DNA of 37,644 bases from Lacrimispora amygdalina (lineage in GTDB: Bacteria > Bacillota > Clostridia > Lachnospirales > Lachnospiraceae), in assembly GCF_003432035.1 (NCBI RefSeq), contig NZ_QOHO01000060.1, forward strand, positions 1 through 37,644, in the 5' to 3' direction. Numbering within the stretch: position 1 is the stretch's first letter; the number at the start of each line of letters is the position of its first letter. Below are positions 30,648-37,644 of this stretch, one piece after another. The position numbers were made by a program, and so were the translations under genes. The notes beneath the pieces are model-generated. The model worked only from the letters and a program-made list of their open reading frames with translations. It was not told where the DNA came from and did not search any database.

Positions 30648-30676
30648 ATTATAGCTTAAACATCTGTAATTGTCAA
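30648..30676 (-). promoter_or_regulatory. consensus promoter of greA-lysS
   Basis: On minus, TTGACA (30671-30676) and TATAAT (30648-30653), both exact, are 17 bases apart. Confidence 0.8.
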
Positions 30677-30697
30677 GATTCGAGTCCCTTTTTCTGA

Positions 30698-31666
30698 TTA
30701 TAATGCGCCAATTCTTTCTCTTACAAACTGCCTTAATTCTTCCATTGTTTCCACCTGATTGATATCGTTTCTCAATTTGGCCGAATGGGGAAGTCCGGCA
30801 GTATACCATGCCATGTGTTTTCTCATCTCACGCATGGCAACCGTCTCTCCCTTGTGCTCTGCCTGCATGGTTCCATGACGCAGAATCATCTCGCTGATCT
30901 CAGCCGGAGACGGCGGTTTCAACAGTTCTCCTGTCTCTAAGTAATGCAGGGTCCTGGAAAAGATCCAGGGATTTCCTTTTGCGCCCCGGGCGATCATGAC
31001 TCCGTCACAGCCGGTCTGATCGATTAAGGCCTTGGCATCTTCCGGCTCAAAGACATCGCCGTTGCCGATGACAGGAATGGAGACAGCTTCCTTCACCTGC
31101 CTGATGATATCCCAGTCCGCAGTCCCGGAATAGTACTGCTCCCTGGTCCTGCCATGGACAGCAACCGCTGCCACACCGCAGCTTTCCGCCATACGGGCGA
31201 ATTCCACTGCATTGCAGTCTTCCTCCGTAAAGCCTTTTCTGAATTTTACAGTGACCGGCTTCTTCACTGCCTTTACCATGGCAGTCAGGACCTTCTCCGC
31301 CAGCTTCATGTCTTTCATCAGCGCGGAGCCTTCGCCGTTATTTACAATCTTCGGCACCGGACAGCCCATGTTCACATCGATCAGGGCAAATGGCCGGGAT
31401 TCTATGGCAGCTGCCATATCTGCCATGATCGCCGGGTCGGAACCGAAAAGCTGTACACTCACCGGACCTTCCTGATCGGATACGCTTAACAGCTCATTGG
31501 TGTTTTTGTTCTTATATAAAATGGCTTTGGCACTGACCATCTCTGTGACCGACAGTCCGCAGCCCTGCTCCCTGCAAAGAAAACGAAATGGCAGGTCCGT
31601 AACCCCTGCCATCGGCGCCAGTATCAGATTATTGTCAAACGTTACATTTCCTATTCTAAGTTTCAA
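30698..31666 (-). CDS. dusB: tRNA-dihydrouridine synthase
   Basis: The protein has 322 residues. It starts LRIGNVTFDNNLILAPMAGV (FMN-binding barrel start), has LIDVNMGCPVPKIVNNGEG with the catalytic Cys in the MGCP loop, AVHGRTREQYYSG and NGDVFEPEDA, all typical of DusB of Firmicutes. It reduces uridine to dihydrouridine in tRNA D-loops with FMN and NADPH. The start is TTG at 31666, overlapping the upstream stop (TTGA). It is co-transcribed with the small gene upstream. Confidence 0.95.
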   Translation of the reverse strand: MKLRIGNVTFDNNLILAPMAGVTDLPFRFLCREQGCGLSVTEMVSAKAILYKNKNTNELLSVSDQEGPVSVQLFGSDPAIMADMAAAIESRPFALIDVNMGCPVPKIVNNGEGSALMKDMKLAEKVLTAMVKAVKKPVTVKFRKGFTEEDCNAVEFARMAESCGVAAVAVHGRTREQYYSGTADWDIIRQVKEAVSIPVIGNGDVFEPEDAKALIDQTGCDGVMIARGAKGNPWIFSRTLHYLETGELLKPPSPAEISEMILRHGTMQAEHKGETVAMREMRKHMAWYTAGLPHSAKLRNDINQVETMEELRQFVRERIGAL

Positions 31667-32052
31667 CTGTCTTTTTCTCCGTCTTCTAATTCTTCTCCCA
31701 GATAAAAAACACGGTAGTACATCTCAAGGGACTCCAAAAGCTCCCGTTTTTCCCGCTGGTACTGCTTTATCTTTAATACACTTCCGATTTCATCAAATAA
31801 ATAGTCCTCATCGGATGCCGTTACTTTAAATTCCAAAGTTCCATCCTCGTCAAACTCCAGAACCAGAACTCCGCCTATGTCTTCGGTGTAGAGTACACAC
31901 ATGATCTGAAGCTCCTGCCGGATGCTTTCCGGGAGACTTTTAAACTGTTCATTAAAATAATATTTCTGTTCATAAGAATTGGCGCCGCACAGCACCACTT
32001 TCTCTTCAGCCAGCTCCATATCTGTCACCGTTCTTTCTGCCCGACCACGCAT
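31663..32052 (-). CDS. conserved Lachnospiraceae-type small protein (DUF6145-like)
   Basis: The protein has up to 129 residues; an internal ATG at 32019 is an alternative start and neither has a strong ribosome binding site. It reads YYFNEQFKSLPESIRQELQI, then VLYTEDIGGVLVLEFDEDG and DEIGSVLKIKQYQREKREL, then EMYYRVFYLGEELEDG. Proteins of this kind sit beside dusB in Lachnospiraceae (to my knowledge named DUF6145). It is acidic and soluble, of unknown function. Its coupling with dusB suggests a tRNA or translation-related role, which is not shown. Confidence 0.7.
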   Translation of the reverse strand: MRGRAERTVTDMELAEEKVVLCGANSYEQKYYFNEQFKSLPESIRQELQIMCVLYTEDIGGVLVLEFDEDGTLEFKVTASDEDYLFDEIGSVLKIKQYQREKRELLESLEMYYRVFYLGEELEDGEKDS

Positions 32053-32121
32053 TCAAGCATGTTCTGTCCCCCTTGGGATGCAGAGCATGCTTTCTGATGT
32101 CGTTATGTTTATCGGATTCTA

Positions 32122-32150
32122 ATTGTACCATACAAAAAAAGAAATGACAA
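32122..32150 (-). promoter_or_regulatory. promoter of the small gene-dusB operon
   Basis: On minus, TTGTCA (32145-32150) and TACAAT (32122-32127) with a 17-base spacer lie just after the LacI-family stop. A hairpin at 32055-32092 (AAGCATG/CATGCTT) follows in the leader. Confidence 0.6.
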
Positions 32151-32154
32151 TAGC

Positions 32155-33162
32155 CTAAAAATCAGTTGTACAGCGTTTTACCAGCCTGCAGGGTACCTTG
32201 CAGTTCCGGCTGATATCCGGATCCTTCTCCTGAAGGATCTTCATCATGTTGCTGATGGTGATATTACACAGTTCTTCCACCCAGTTATCCACGGAAGACA
32301 GCTCCGGATCGCTGCAGATTGACAGGGCGGAATTGTTAAAGCCTGTAATGCATAAATCCTCCGGTATCTTTAAAAGCTTGGCATTTGCATATTTAATTGC
32401 GCCTACCGCAAGACCGTCGTCTGTGGCAATCACGCTGTCAAACCGTAAATCTCTCCGTTCCAGAAGTATATCACGCACGGTGTGAATCCGGTTTTTCACA
32501 TACAGCTTCAAGTCGCCCAGCACCGGCAGGCCGTGGCTTTTTAAGGCTGACTCGTAACCGGTCAGCTTCCTTGCGGCACTGTAGGAATGGGAATCGCACA
32601 GAAACAGGATTCTGCGGCGGCCTGATTCGATCATCTGGCTGGTCACATCATACGTAGCCTGATAATCATCGCCATAAGCACAATATATATTCTCACCGTC
32701 TAAATATCCGTTAATTAAGAATACCGGTACCTGTCTGGCTGCATCAAATACATACTGCACACGGCTTTCCTCTCCCTCGGCACCTGCATAGGTGGAACCA
32801 ACCATAATTAACGCATCGATGCGTTTTGCTAAGAGAAGACTTACGTACTTCTCCTTTATTGACTGTTCAAAACCGCTGCAGCACAGGATACAGTCGTAAC
32901 CGTGCTCATGCATACGGCTTTCTAAATGGGCAACTGCAGTTGCCATATAGGCATCGGATACATCCGGACATAAAATTCCGATGGTTTTCATGGAATCAAG
33001 GCCTAAGCCCCTGGCAAACACATTGGGAGTATAACCGTTTTCCTCCATAATTGCCCTGACTTTTTGTTTTGTCTTTTCACTTACGCGGGGGCTGTCGTTT
33101 ACCACCCTGGATACGGTAGCAATGGAAACTCCTGCAAGCTCTGCGATATCATATATGTTCAT
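32155..33162 (-). CDS. LacI-family repressor of the hexuronate genes
   Basis: The protein has 335 residues. The HTH and hinge read NIYDIAELAGVSIATVSRVV and then TKQKVRAIMEENGYTPN. The sugar-binding periplasmic-protein-like part includes KTIGILCPDVSDAYM, VPVFLINGYLD and SVIATDDGLAVGAIKYA. It is divergent from uxaA, and two copies of a perfect 12-base palindrome typical of LacI operators lie between the two genes. It most likely represses uxaA-uxaB and itself until a galacturonate-derived ligand is present, as known for related uxu/uxa regulators. The exact ligand is inference. No separate gene-specific name is safe. Confidence 0.88.
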   Translation of the reverse strand: MNIYDIAELAGVSIATVSRVVNDSPRVSEKTKQKVRAIMEENGYTPNVFARGLGLDSMKTIGILCPDVSDAYMATAVAHLESRMHEHGYDCILCCSGFEQSIKEKYVSLLLAKRIDALIMVGSTYAGAEGEESRVQYVFDAARQVPVFLINGYLDGENIYCAYGDDYQATYDVTSQMIESGRRRILFLCDSHSYSAARKLTGYESALKSHGLPVLGDLKLYVKNRIHTVRDILLERRDLRFDSVIATDDGLAVGAIKYANAKLLKIPEDLCITGFNNSALSICSDPELSSVDNWVEELCNITISNMMKILQEKDPDISRNCKVPCRLVKRCTTDF

Positions 33163-33280
33163 CCTGGTGTCCCTCTAACGTCTTCCTAATTTACCGCCTG
33201 AATACGGATTCAGACAGACGCCTCCCCTTTTCCTGTGTCTGCGTTTTCAGCCGCTGTGGATGGCCGTTACAGCGGGGAGC

Positions 33281-33292
33281 GTAAGCGCTTAC
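33281..33292. promoter_or_regulatory. LacI-type operator 1
   Basis: GTAAGCGCTTAC, a perfect palindrome, lies just downstream of the repressor's own -10 box. Its position predicts autorepression and, with operator 2 exactly 180 bases away, DNA looping. Confidence 0.75.
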
Positions 33293-33306
33293 ACTTATCT
33301 CGATTC

Positions 33307-33335
33307 ATTATACATAATATTTTTGTATTGCGCAA
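33307..33335 (-). promoter_or_regulatory. promoter of the LacI-family gene
   Basis: On minus, TTGCGC (33330-33335) and TATAAT (33307-33312) are 17 bases apart. Operator 1 sits 14-25 bases downstream of the -10 box. Confidence 0.6.
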
Positions 33336-33427
33336 CTGTTATTACCAGGAAAACAGGAAAAATCGTGTATGTTTTTTCTATATTGTTCCCATAATTAAAA
33401 GAAATATGTTTCTTTTATGTTTCCCTA

Positions 33428-33456
33428 TTGACTAAGAGAAAAAAATGGTGTATGTT
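33428..33456 (+). promoter_or_regulatory. promoter of uxaA-uxaB
   Basis: TTGACT (33428-33433) and TATGTT (33451-33456) are 17 bases apart. Operator 2 begins five bases after the -10 box, covering the transcription start. Confidence 0.6.
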
Positions 33457-33460
33457 TTAT

Positions 33461-33472
33461 GTAAGTACTTAC
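33461..33472. promoter_or_regulatory. LacI-type operator 2
   Basis: GTAAGTACTTAC, a perfect palindrome of the same form as operator 1, differing only in the central dinucleotide on each side of the axis. It covers the probable uxaA transcription start. Confidence 0.75.
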
Positions 33473-33519
33473 ATTGCATCTGAATATTGAAACTGGTACT
33501 AAGAAAGGAAAGGAAGCTT

Positions 33520-35001
33520 ATGCAGGACTTTATCAAAATCAATTCCGAAGACAACGTGGCAGTCGCATTAAAGCCGCTTGCTTCCGGCAGTGCCTTAGAC
33601 GTAGACGGCACAGCGGTTACTCTTCTGGAAGATATCCCGCAGGGTCATAAGTTCGCCCTGACAGATATACCTGCCGGCTCATCCGTCATCAAATACGGCT
33701 GTGCCATCGGCATAGCAAAGGAGAATATTGGGACAGGGGCCTGGATTCACACACACAATTTAAAAACAGGTTTAGGGGATTTACTGACTTATACGTACAA
33801 CAAACAGGAAATCGAAGTAACTCCGACAGAAGAACGCTTTTTCAACGGTTACCGCAGACCCGACGGTCGGGTTGGCGTGCGCAACGAAATCTGGATTATT
33901 CCAACCGTTGGCTGCGTGAATAAAATCGCCACTGCCATTGAGCGTGCATCTTTAAAATATGTAAAAGGAAGCATCGATGCGGTAGCTGCTTTCCCTCACC
34001 CTTACGGCTGTTCCCAGATGGGTGATGATCAGGAATATACTAGAACCATTCTGGCAGATTTAATCAATCATCCAAACGCAGGCGGCGTTCTGGTGCTGGG
34101 ACTTGGCTGTGAGAACAGCAATGTCACCGAATTAAAACGCTATATCGGCGACTACGATGAGCGCAGAGTTAAATTCCTGGTAGCTCAGGAGTCCGATGAT
34201 GAAATATCGGATTCTCTTGAATTAATCGATCAGCTGGCAGAATATGCGGGAACCTTTCACAGAGAGCCAATCAGCTGCAGCGAGCTGGTGATCGGAATGA
34301 AGTGCGGCGGTTCTGACGGATTATCCGGAATTACAGCCAATCCAACCGTTGGTGAATTTTCAGATATGCTGGTTTCAAAAGGAGGAACTACCATCCTCAC
34401 AGAAGTACCTGAGATGTTCGGTGCGGAAACCCTTCTGATGAACCGGTGCCAGAACGAAGAAACCTTCGGAAAAACCGTTGATTTAATAAATGACTTTAAG
34501 AATTATTTTACCAGCCACAACCAGACCATTTACGAGAACCCCTCTCCAGGCAATAAAAAAGGCGGTATTTCCACGCTTGAGGACAAGTCCCTGGGATGCG
34601 TCCAGAAATCCGGCAGAATGCCTGTGGTCGATGTATTAAAATACGGAGAGCCGGTACGCAATAAGGGGCTGAACCTTTTAAGCGCTCCTGGCAACGATCT
34701 GGTGGCTTCCACTGCCCTTGCGGCATCAGGCGCCCATATCGTTTTATTTACAACCGGACGGGGAACTCCATTTGCATGTCCCGTACCGACCATGAAGATT
34801 TCCACCAATTCCGCTCTCAGCCAGAAAAAGAATAACTGGATTGACTTCAACTGCGGAGTTTTAGTGGAAGGAACCGATATGGAGACTTTAAAGAATCAGT
34901 TCTTTGACTTTGTAATCGAAGTTGCCTCCGGCAAGATGGTGAAATCGGAAGAAGCAGGTTTCCACGACATGGCCATCTTCAAGCAGGGTGTAACATTATA
35001 A
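33520..35001 (+). CDS. uxaA: altronate dehydratase
   Basis: The protein has 493 residues from the ATG at 33520, preceded by AAAGGAAAGGAAG; the start fits the known N-terminus. A SAF domain (about 1-75) is followed by the UxaA/GarD catalytic part with GYRRPDGRVGVRNEIWIIPT, PHPYGCSQMGDD, GLGCENSNV, MKCGGSDGLSGITANP and CPVPTMKISTN. Full length matches the family (about 495). It removes water from D-altronate to give 2-keto-3-deoxygluconate, using iron or manganese. It is first in an operon with uxaB and controlled by the divergent repressor. Confidence 0.94.
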   Translation: MQDFIKINSEDNVAVALKPLASGSALDVDGTAVTLLEDIPQGHKFALTDIPAGSSVIKYGCAIGIAKENIGTGAWIHTHNLKTGLGDLLTYTYNKQEIEVTPTEERFFNGYRRPDGRVGVRNEIWIIPTVGCVNKIATAIERASLKYVKGSIDAVAAFPHPYGCSQMGDDQEYTRTILADLINHPNAGGVLVLGLGCENSNVTELKRYIGDYDERRVKFLVAQESDDEISDSLELIDQLAEYAGTFHREPISCSELVIGMKCGGSDGLSGITANPTVGEFSDMLVSKGGTTILTEVPEMFGAETLLMNRCQNEETFGKTVDLINDFKNYFTSHNQTIYENPSPGNKKGGISTLEDKSLGCVQKSGRMPVVDVLKYGEPVRNKGLNLLSAPGNDLVASTALAASGAHIVLFTTGRGTPFACPVPTMKISTNSALSQKKNNWIDFNCGVLVEGTDMETLKNQFFDFVIEVASGKMVKSEEAGFHDMAIFKQGVTL

Positions 35002-35035
35002 AATATTTCTGACAACATATAAGGAGACAAACGGA

Positions 35036-36523
35036 ATGGAAAAGTTAAGCTACCAAACACTGGAAAAGCTGGGTTATGACGGATATTTATTAAAAGAAGC
35101 ACCGGAACGTGTTCTGCAGTTCGGCGAAGGAAACTTCTTAAGAGCTTTTGTTGATTACTTTATTGATGTTCTTAATGAGAAGACCGGATTTAATTCCAAG
35201 GTTGTTTTATGTCAGCCCATCGCTCCTGGTCTGGCAGATATGATCAATGAGCAGGAAGGTCTTTATACTCTCTTCCTCCGCGGCTTTGAAAATGGCCGGA
35301 AGGTAAATGACAAGCGTGTCATTTCCTGCGTAAGCAGATGTTTAAATCCATACAGCGAGTATGAAACCGTTCTTGCCTGTGCTGAAAACCCGGATCTCCG
35401 GTTTATTGCCTGCAATACGACTGAGGCTGGAATTACTTATGACCCTTCCTGCCAGTTTACCGATGTACCGGCTGACAGCTATCCTGGAAAGCTGACACAG
35501 TTCTTATACAGACGTTTTGAAAAGTTCGGTAAGGAAGCTGGAAAAGGCTTTGTCATTCTTTCCTGCGAACTCATTGACAACAACGGAAAAGAACTGGAAA
35601 AATGCGTATTAAGCTATGCAAAACAGTGGAACTTAGGCGATGAGTTCTTAAACTGGATTAAGGCAGAGAACATCTTCTGCTCCACTCTGGTTGACCGGAT
35701 CGTAACCGGTTATCCAAGAAACGAAGCTGCTGCGATCTGTGAAGAATTAGGATATCAGGACAACATCATTGATACCGGTGAAGTATTTGGCTTCTGGGTA
35801 ATTGAAGGACCGGACAGCTTAAAGAAAGAACTTCCATTTGAAGAAGCAGGTCTTCCTGTTATTATCTGCGGAGATCACAAGCCATACAAGCAGAGAAAGG
35901 TCCGTATTTTAAACGGTGCCCATACCTCTTTCGTATTAGGCGCTTACCTGGCTGGTCAGGATATTGTCCGCAACTGTATGGATGATGAAGTAATCTGCGG
36001 ATTCATGAACAAGACTATTTACGATGAAATCATTCCTACCTTAACTCTTCCGGAAGAAGAATTAAAGAGCTTTGCAGCTTCCGTAACAGAGCGTTTCAAA
36101 AATCCATTTATTGATCATGCACTGTTAGCTATTTCCTTAAATTCCACATCCAAGTGGAAAGCCCGTGTTATGCCGTCTTTAAAGGGATACGTAGAGAAGA
36201 ATCATGCGCTTCCAGGCTGCATTACCGCTTCCTTTGCATTCTACATTGCATTCTATCACGGAACAGCACTGACAGAGGACGGAATGACCGCGGTACGCCC
36301 TGCAGGTGATACGTATACAGTGAAAGATGACAAGCAGATTCTCCAGTTCTTCTATGATCACAAAGATGAGGACGCTGCTGCTCTTACCCACTCTGTCTGC
36401 ACTAATACAGAGTTCTGGGGTGAAGATTTAACCGCCATTGCAGGTTTTGAAGAAGCTGTCTCCGGTTATTTAAAAGATATCGAAGAAAAAGGCGCTTATG
36501 CAGTTATGAAGGAATGTTTATAA
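35036..36523 (+). CDS. uxaB: tagaturonate reductase (altronate oxidoreductase)
   Basis: The protein has 495 residues; the ATG has AAGGAGA. The NAD-binding motif is LQFGEGNFLRAFVDYF (residues 27-42) and the second signature is KVRILNGAHTSF, with Lys288, Asn293 and His296, the catalytic set of long-chain polyol/mannitol dehydrogenases. It reduces D-tagaturonate to D-altronate with NADH, making the substrate for UxaA. It starts 34 bases after uxaA and its message ends at the hairpin 36567-36620. The isomerase uxaC and the KDG kinase/aldolase of the pathway are not in the window. The closely related fructuronate reductase UxuB is ruled out by the neighbour uxaA more than by sequence. Confidence 0.9.
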   Translation: MEKLSYQTLEKLGYDGYLLKEAPERVLQFGEGNFLRAFVDYFIDVLNEKTGFNSKVVLCQPIAPGLADMINEQEGLYTLFLRGFENGRKVNDKRVISCVSRCLNPYSEYETVLACAENPDLRFIACNTTEAGITYDPSCQFTDVPADSYPGKLTQFLYRRFEKFGKEAGKGFVILSCELIDNNGKELEKCVLSYAKQWNLGDEFLNWIKAENIFCSTLVDRIVTGYPRNEAAAICEELGYQDNIIDTGEVFGFWVIEGPDSLKKELPFEEAGLPVIICGDHKPYKQRKVRILNGAHTSFVLGAYLAGQDIVRNCMDDEVICGFMNKTIYDEIIPTLTLPEEELKSFAASVTERFKNPFIDHALLAISLNSTSKWKARVMPSLKGYVEKNHALPGCITASFAFYIAFYHGTALTEDGMTAVRPAGDTYTVKDDKQILQFFYDHKDEDAAALTHSVCTNTEFWGEDLTAIAGFEEAVSGYLKDIEEKGAYAVMKECL

Positions 36524-36566
36524 TCAGGGAATCTGCCCCTGCATACAAATTTGTTTCTCTTTTATA

Positions 36567-36620
36567 AAACAAGCCAGTATACCATTGCTGATTTATGGCA
36601 GCGGTATACTGGTTTGTTTA
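36567..36620. terminator. terminator after uxaB
   Basis: AAAACAAG-CCAGTATACC pairs with GGTATACTGG-TTTGTTT (about 36567-36584 with 36603-36619) with one mismatch, and ends in TTTGTTTA. It sits between two convergent genes and probably stops both. Confidence 0.75.
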
Positions 36621-36655
36621 GAATTACAGATCATTCAACCGTTGTCTTTACTGGC

Positions 36656-37474
36656 TCAGCTGTAGTTTTTGGTTAGGAAATCCAAGATAATCTGATTAAT
36701 CCGATAGGGAACCTCCATCATTAAATAGTGGCATACGTCTGCAATGGTATGATATTCGATGGCAGGATATATTCTTTTTAATTCTAATTGATAATCAGGA
36801 GGTAATTGGTAGGCAGGTGAATAAATTGCCAGACATGGCAGGTCGGATTGCCGGTTTTTTGCCCAATACTTCTGATTTTTTTCAACGCTTGATATAATTG
36901 ATTTTCCAATTACCAGCGGTACCTCTTTACTGATTTGTAATACTTCATCTTTCAGCATTTGAGGTGTGTCTGGCAGGAACAGCATATTTAGAAATGCTTC
37001 ACGTCCAGTCTCTTCATCCATACTCTGGCCGAAATCCCAATTGAATTTTAACCAGTCTTCTTTTTCCTGCAGATCTTCCGGCAATTCAAAATGCGCCCCA
37101 TCCATACTGCAAATACCCGTACACATATGTGGATACTTTTGTATAAAAATTTCACATATTGCAAACCCCATACTATGTCCGACTAAAAAGCCTTCCGAAA
37201 TCTCCTCCTCTTTCATTACCTGATAAATGCAATCCGCAAATAATTCCATAGTATAGTCTTTCTTTTCATCTTTGCTGCTCTTCCCATTCCCTGGTAAGTC
37301 AATCGCGACCACTTTGTAATCAACAAAAGCGTCAAGCTGGTATTTCCATGTTCGGATGCTGCCAGTCCAACCATGAATCAAAAACACACTCCTGGGTGCA
37401 CTGCCTCGGATCTCGTAATGGATTTTATGATCCATATAGTTTAGGTATTTTTCAGTTTCAGCACTAGTTTCCAT
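36656..37474 (-). CDS. alpha/beta-hydrolase family protein
   Basis: The protein has 272 residues; the ATG has AAGGAGA. The oxyanion-hole strand reads VFLIHGWTGSIRTW (His34-Gly35), the nucleophile elbow is GHSMG with Ser101, and CHYLMMEVP near 250 supplies the catalytic His. The layout fits esterases and haloalkane-dehalogenase-like hydrolases of the cytoplasm. A lid region (about 125-190) is acidic and helical. The substrate is unknown. It is convergent with uxaB and has no clear functional link to it. Confidence 0.85.
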   Translation of the reverse strand: METSAETEKYLNYMDHKIHYEIRGSAPRSVFLIHGWTGSIRTWKYQLDAFVDYKVVAIDLPGNGKSSKDEKKDYTMELFADCIYQVMKEEEISEGFLVGHSMGFAICEIFIQKYPHMCTGICSMDGAHFELPEDLQEKEDWLKFNWDFGQSMDEETGREAFLNMLFLPDTPQMLKDEVLQISKEVPLVIGKSIISSVEKNQKYWAKNRQSDLPCLAIYSPAYQLPPDYQLELKRIYPAIEYHTIADVCHYLMMEVPYRINQIILDFLTKNYS

Positions 37475-37558
37475 AGATATCTCCTTCTGATGATGTATAA
37501 TAATTTTGCATTGTTACAAAATCATTTTACTATCGCTTCTAACAGTGGTGGAATAATG

Positions 37559-37644
37559 GAGGGTATGAAAAGTTTATATTGCGCACCCGGGACTTGCACC
37601 CATTAACGCCCGCCATAGCTGGCAAATCGGGTAGGAGGTAGATA
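37559..37644. other. structured segment at the window end, possibly intron- or element-derived
   Basis: On minus, the sequence shows a GCCA-GCTA-TGGC hairpin and then GGGTGCAAGTCCC, a GGG/CCC stem with a seven-base loop of the kind seen in group II intron and some retroelement RNAs. No gene is seen. The stretch ends with the window, so its nature is open. Confidence 0.25.

Noticed and set aside
37585-37610. tRNA T-arm, because of the GGG-7-base loop-CCC stem
   Set aside because: The loop lacks the TTC start, and no acceptor, D-arm or anticodon arm can be drawn around it.

Overview
The window looks like a chromosome segment of a gut-type Clostridia, most likely Lachnospiraceae. The evidence is the greA-lysS and dusB gene order beside a small Lachnospiraceae-style protein, AGGAGG ribosome binding sites, frequent TTG/GTG starts with 4-base overlaps, and AgrC/LytTR and 7TMR-DISM signalling genes. 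Species cannot be read from the sequence. About 28.4 kb (from the window start to roughly 28,400-28,550) is accessory DNA. The rest (about 28,550-37,644) is chromosomal backbone.

Accessory part, left to right. 1-2,190: AgrC-like sensor kinase and LytTR regulator (minus), with the start of one more gene at the window edge. 2,191-2,908: a gene-free stretch with several strong inverted repeats. 2,909-4,029: a small coiled-coil gene, then two broken genes abutting each other, a serine recombinase tail with a nonsense codon and the tail of a MATE exporter with a frameshift. 4,116-5,556: a TetR, membrane protein and flavodoxin operon with a consensus promoter buried in a double operator; it lies between 17-base inverted repeats. 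6,208-9,081: small HTH protein, 7TMR-DISM histidine kinase and OmpR-type regulator. 9,263-10,255: divergent SLOG-family gene and Xre regulator.

10,287-26,145 is a minus-strand block of 16 genes forming a plasmid/phage-like DNA maintenance module. In transcription order it holds a small basic protein, YqaJ exonuclease, a 19-codon ORF coupled to a RecD2-like helicase, a candidate single-strand annealing protein, a CHC2 zinc-finger/toprim primase, PcfK-like, a DUF7666-like protein, PcfJ-like, two small proteins, NAD-dependent DNA ligase LigA, two unknowns, and a ParM/ParR actin-type partition pair. The promoter visible at the head of the block is separated from its first gene by about 320 bases containing two strong hairpins with T runs. 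Other hairpins lie between genes further down. On the opposite strand, an excisionase-like gene and a Tn916-type tyrosine integrase (26,891-28,392) form the right end of the element, which lies just downstream of the 3' end of lysS. No relaxase, coupling protein or type IV secretion gene is in the window. The element probably continues to the left, and whether it is conjugative cannot be decided here.

Backbone. lysS, greA, dusB and a small conserved gene all run on the minus strand, with consensus promoters before greA and before the small gene. Next comes a divergent hexuronate locus: a LacI-family repressor on minus, and uxaA (altronate dehydratase) plus uxaB (tagaturonate reductase) on plus. 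Two GTAAG-NN-CTTAC operators exactly 180 bases apart lie between the divergent genes. An alpha/beta hydrolase gene and a short structured segment close the window.
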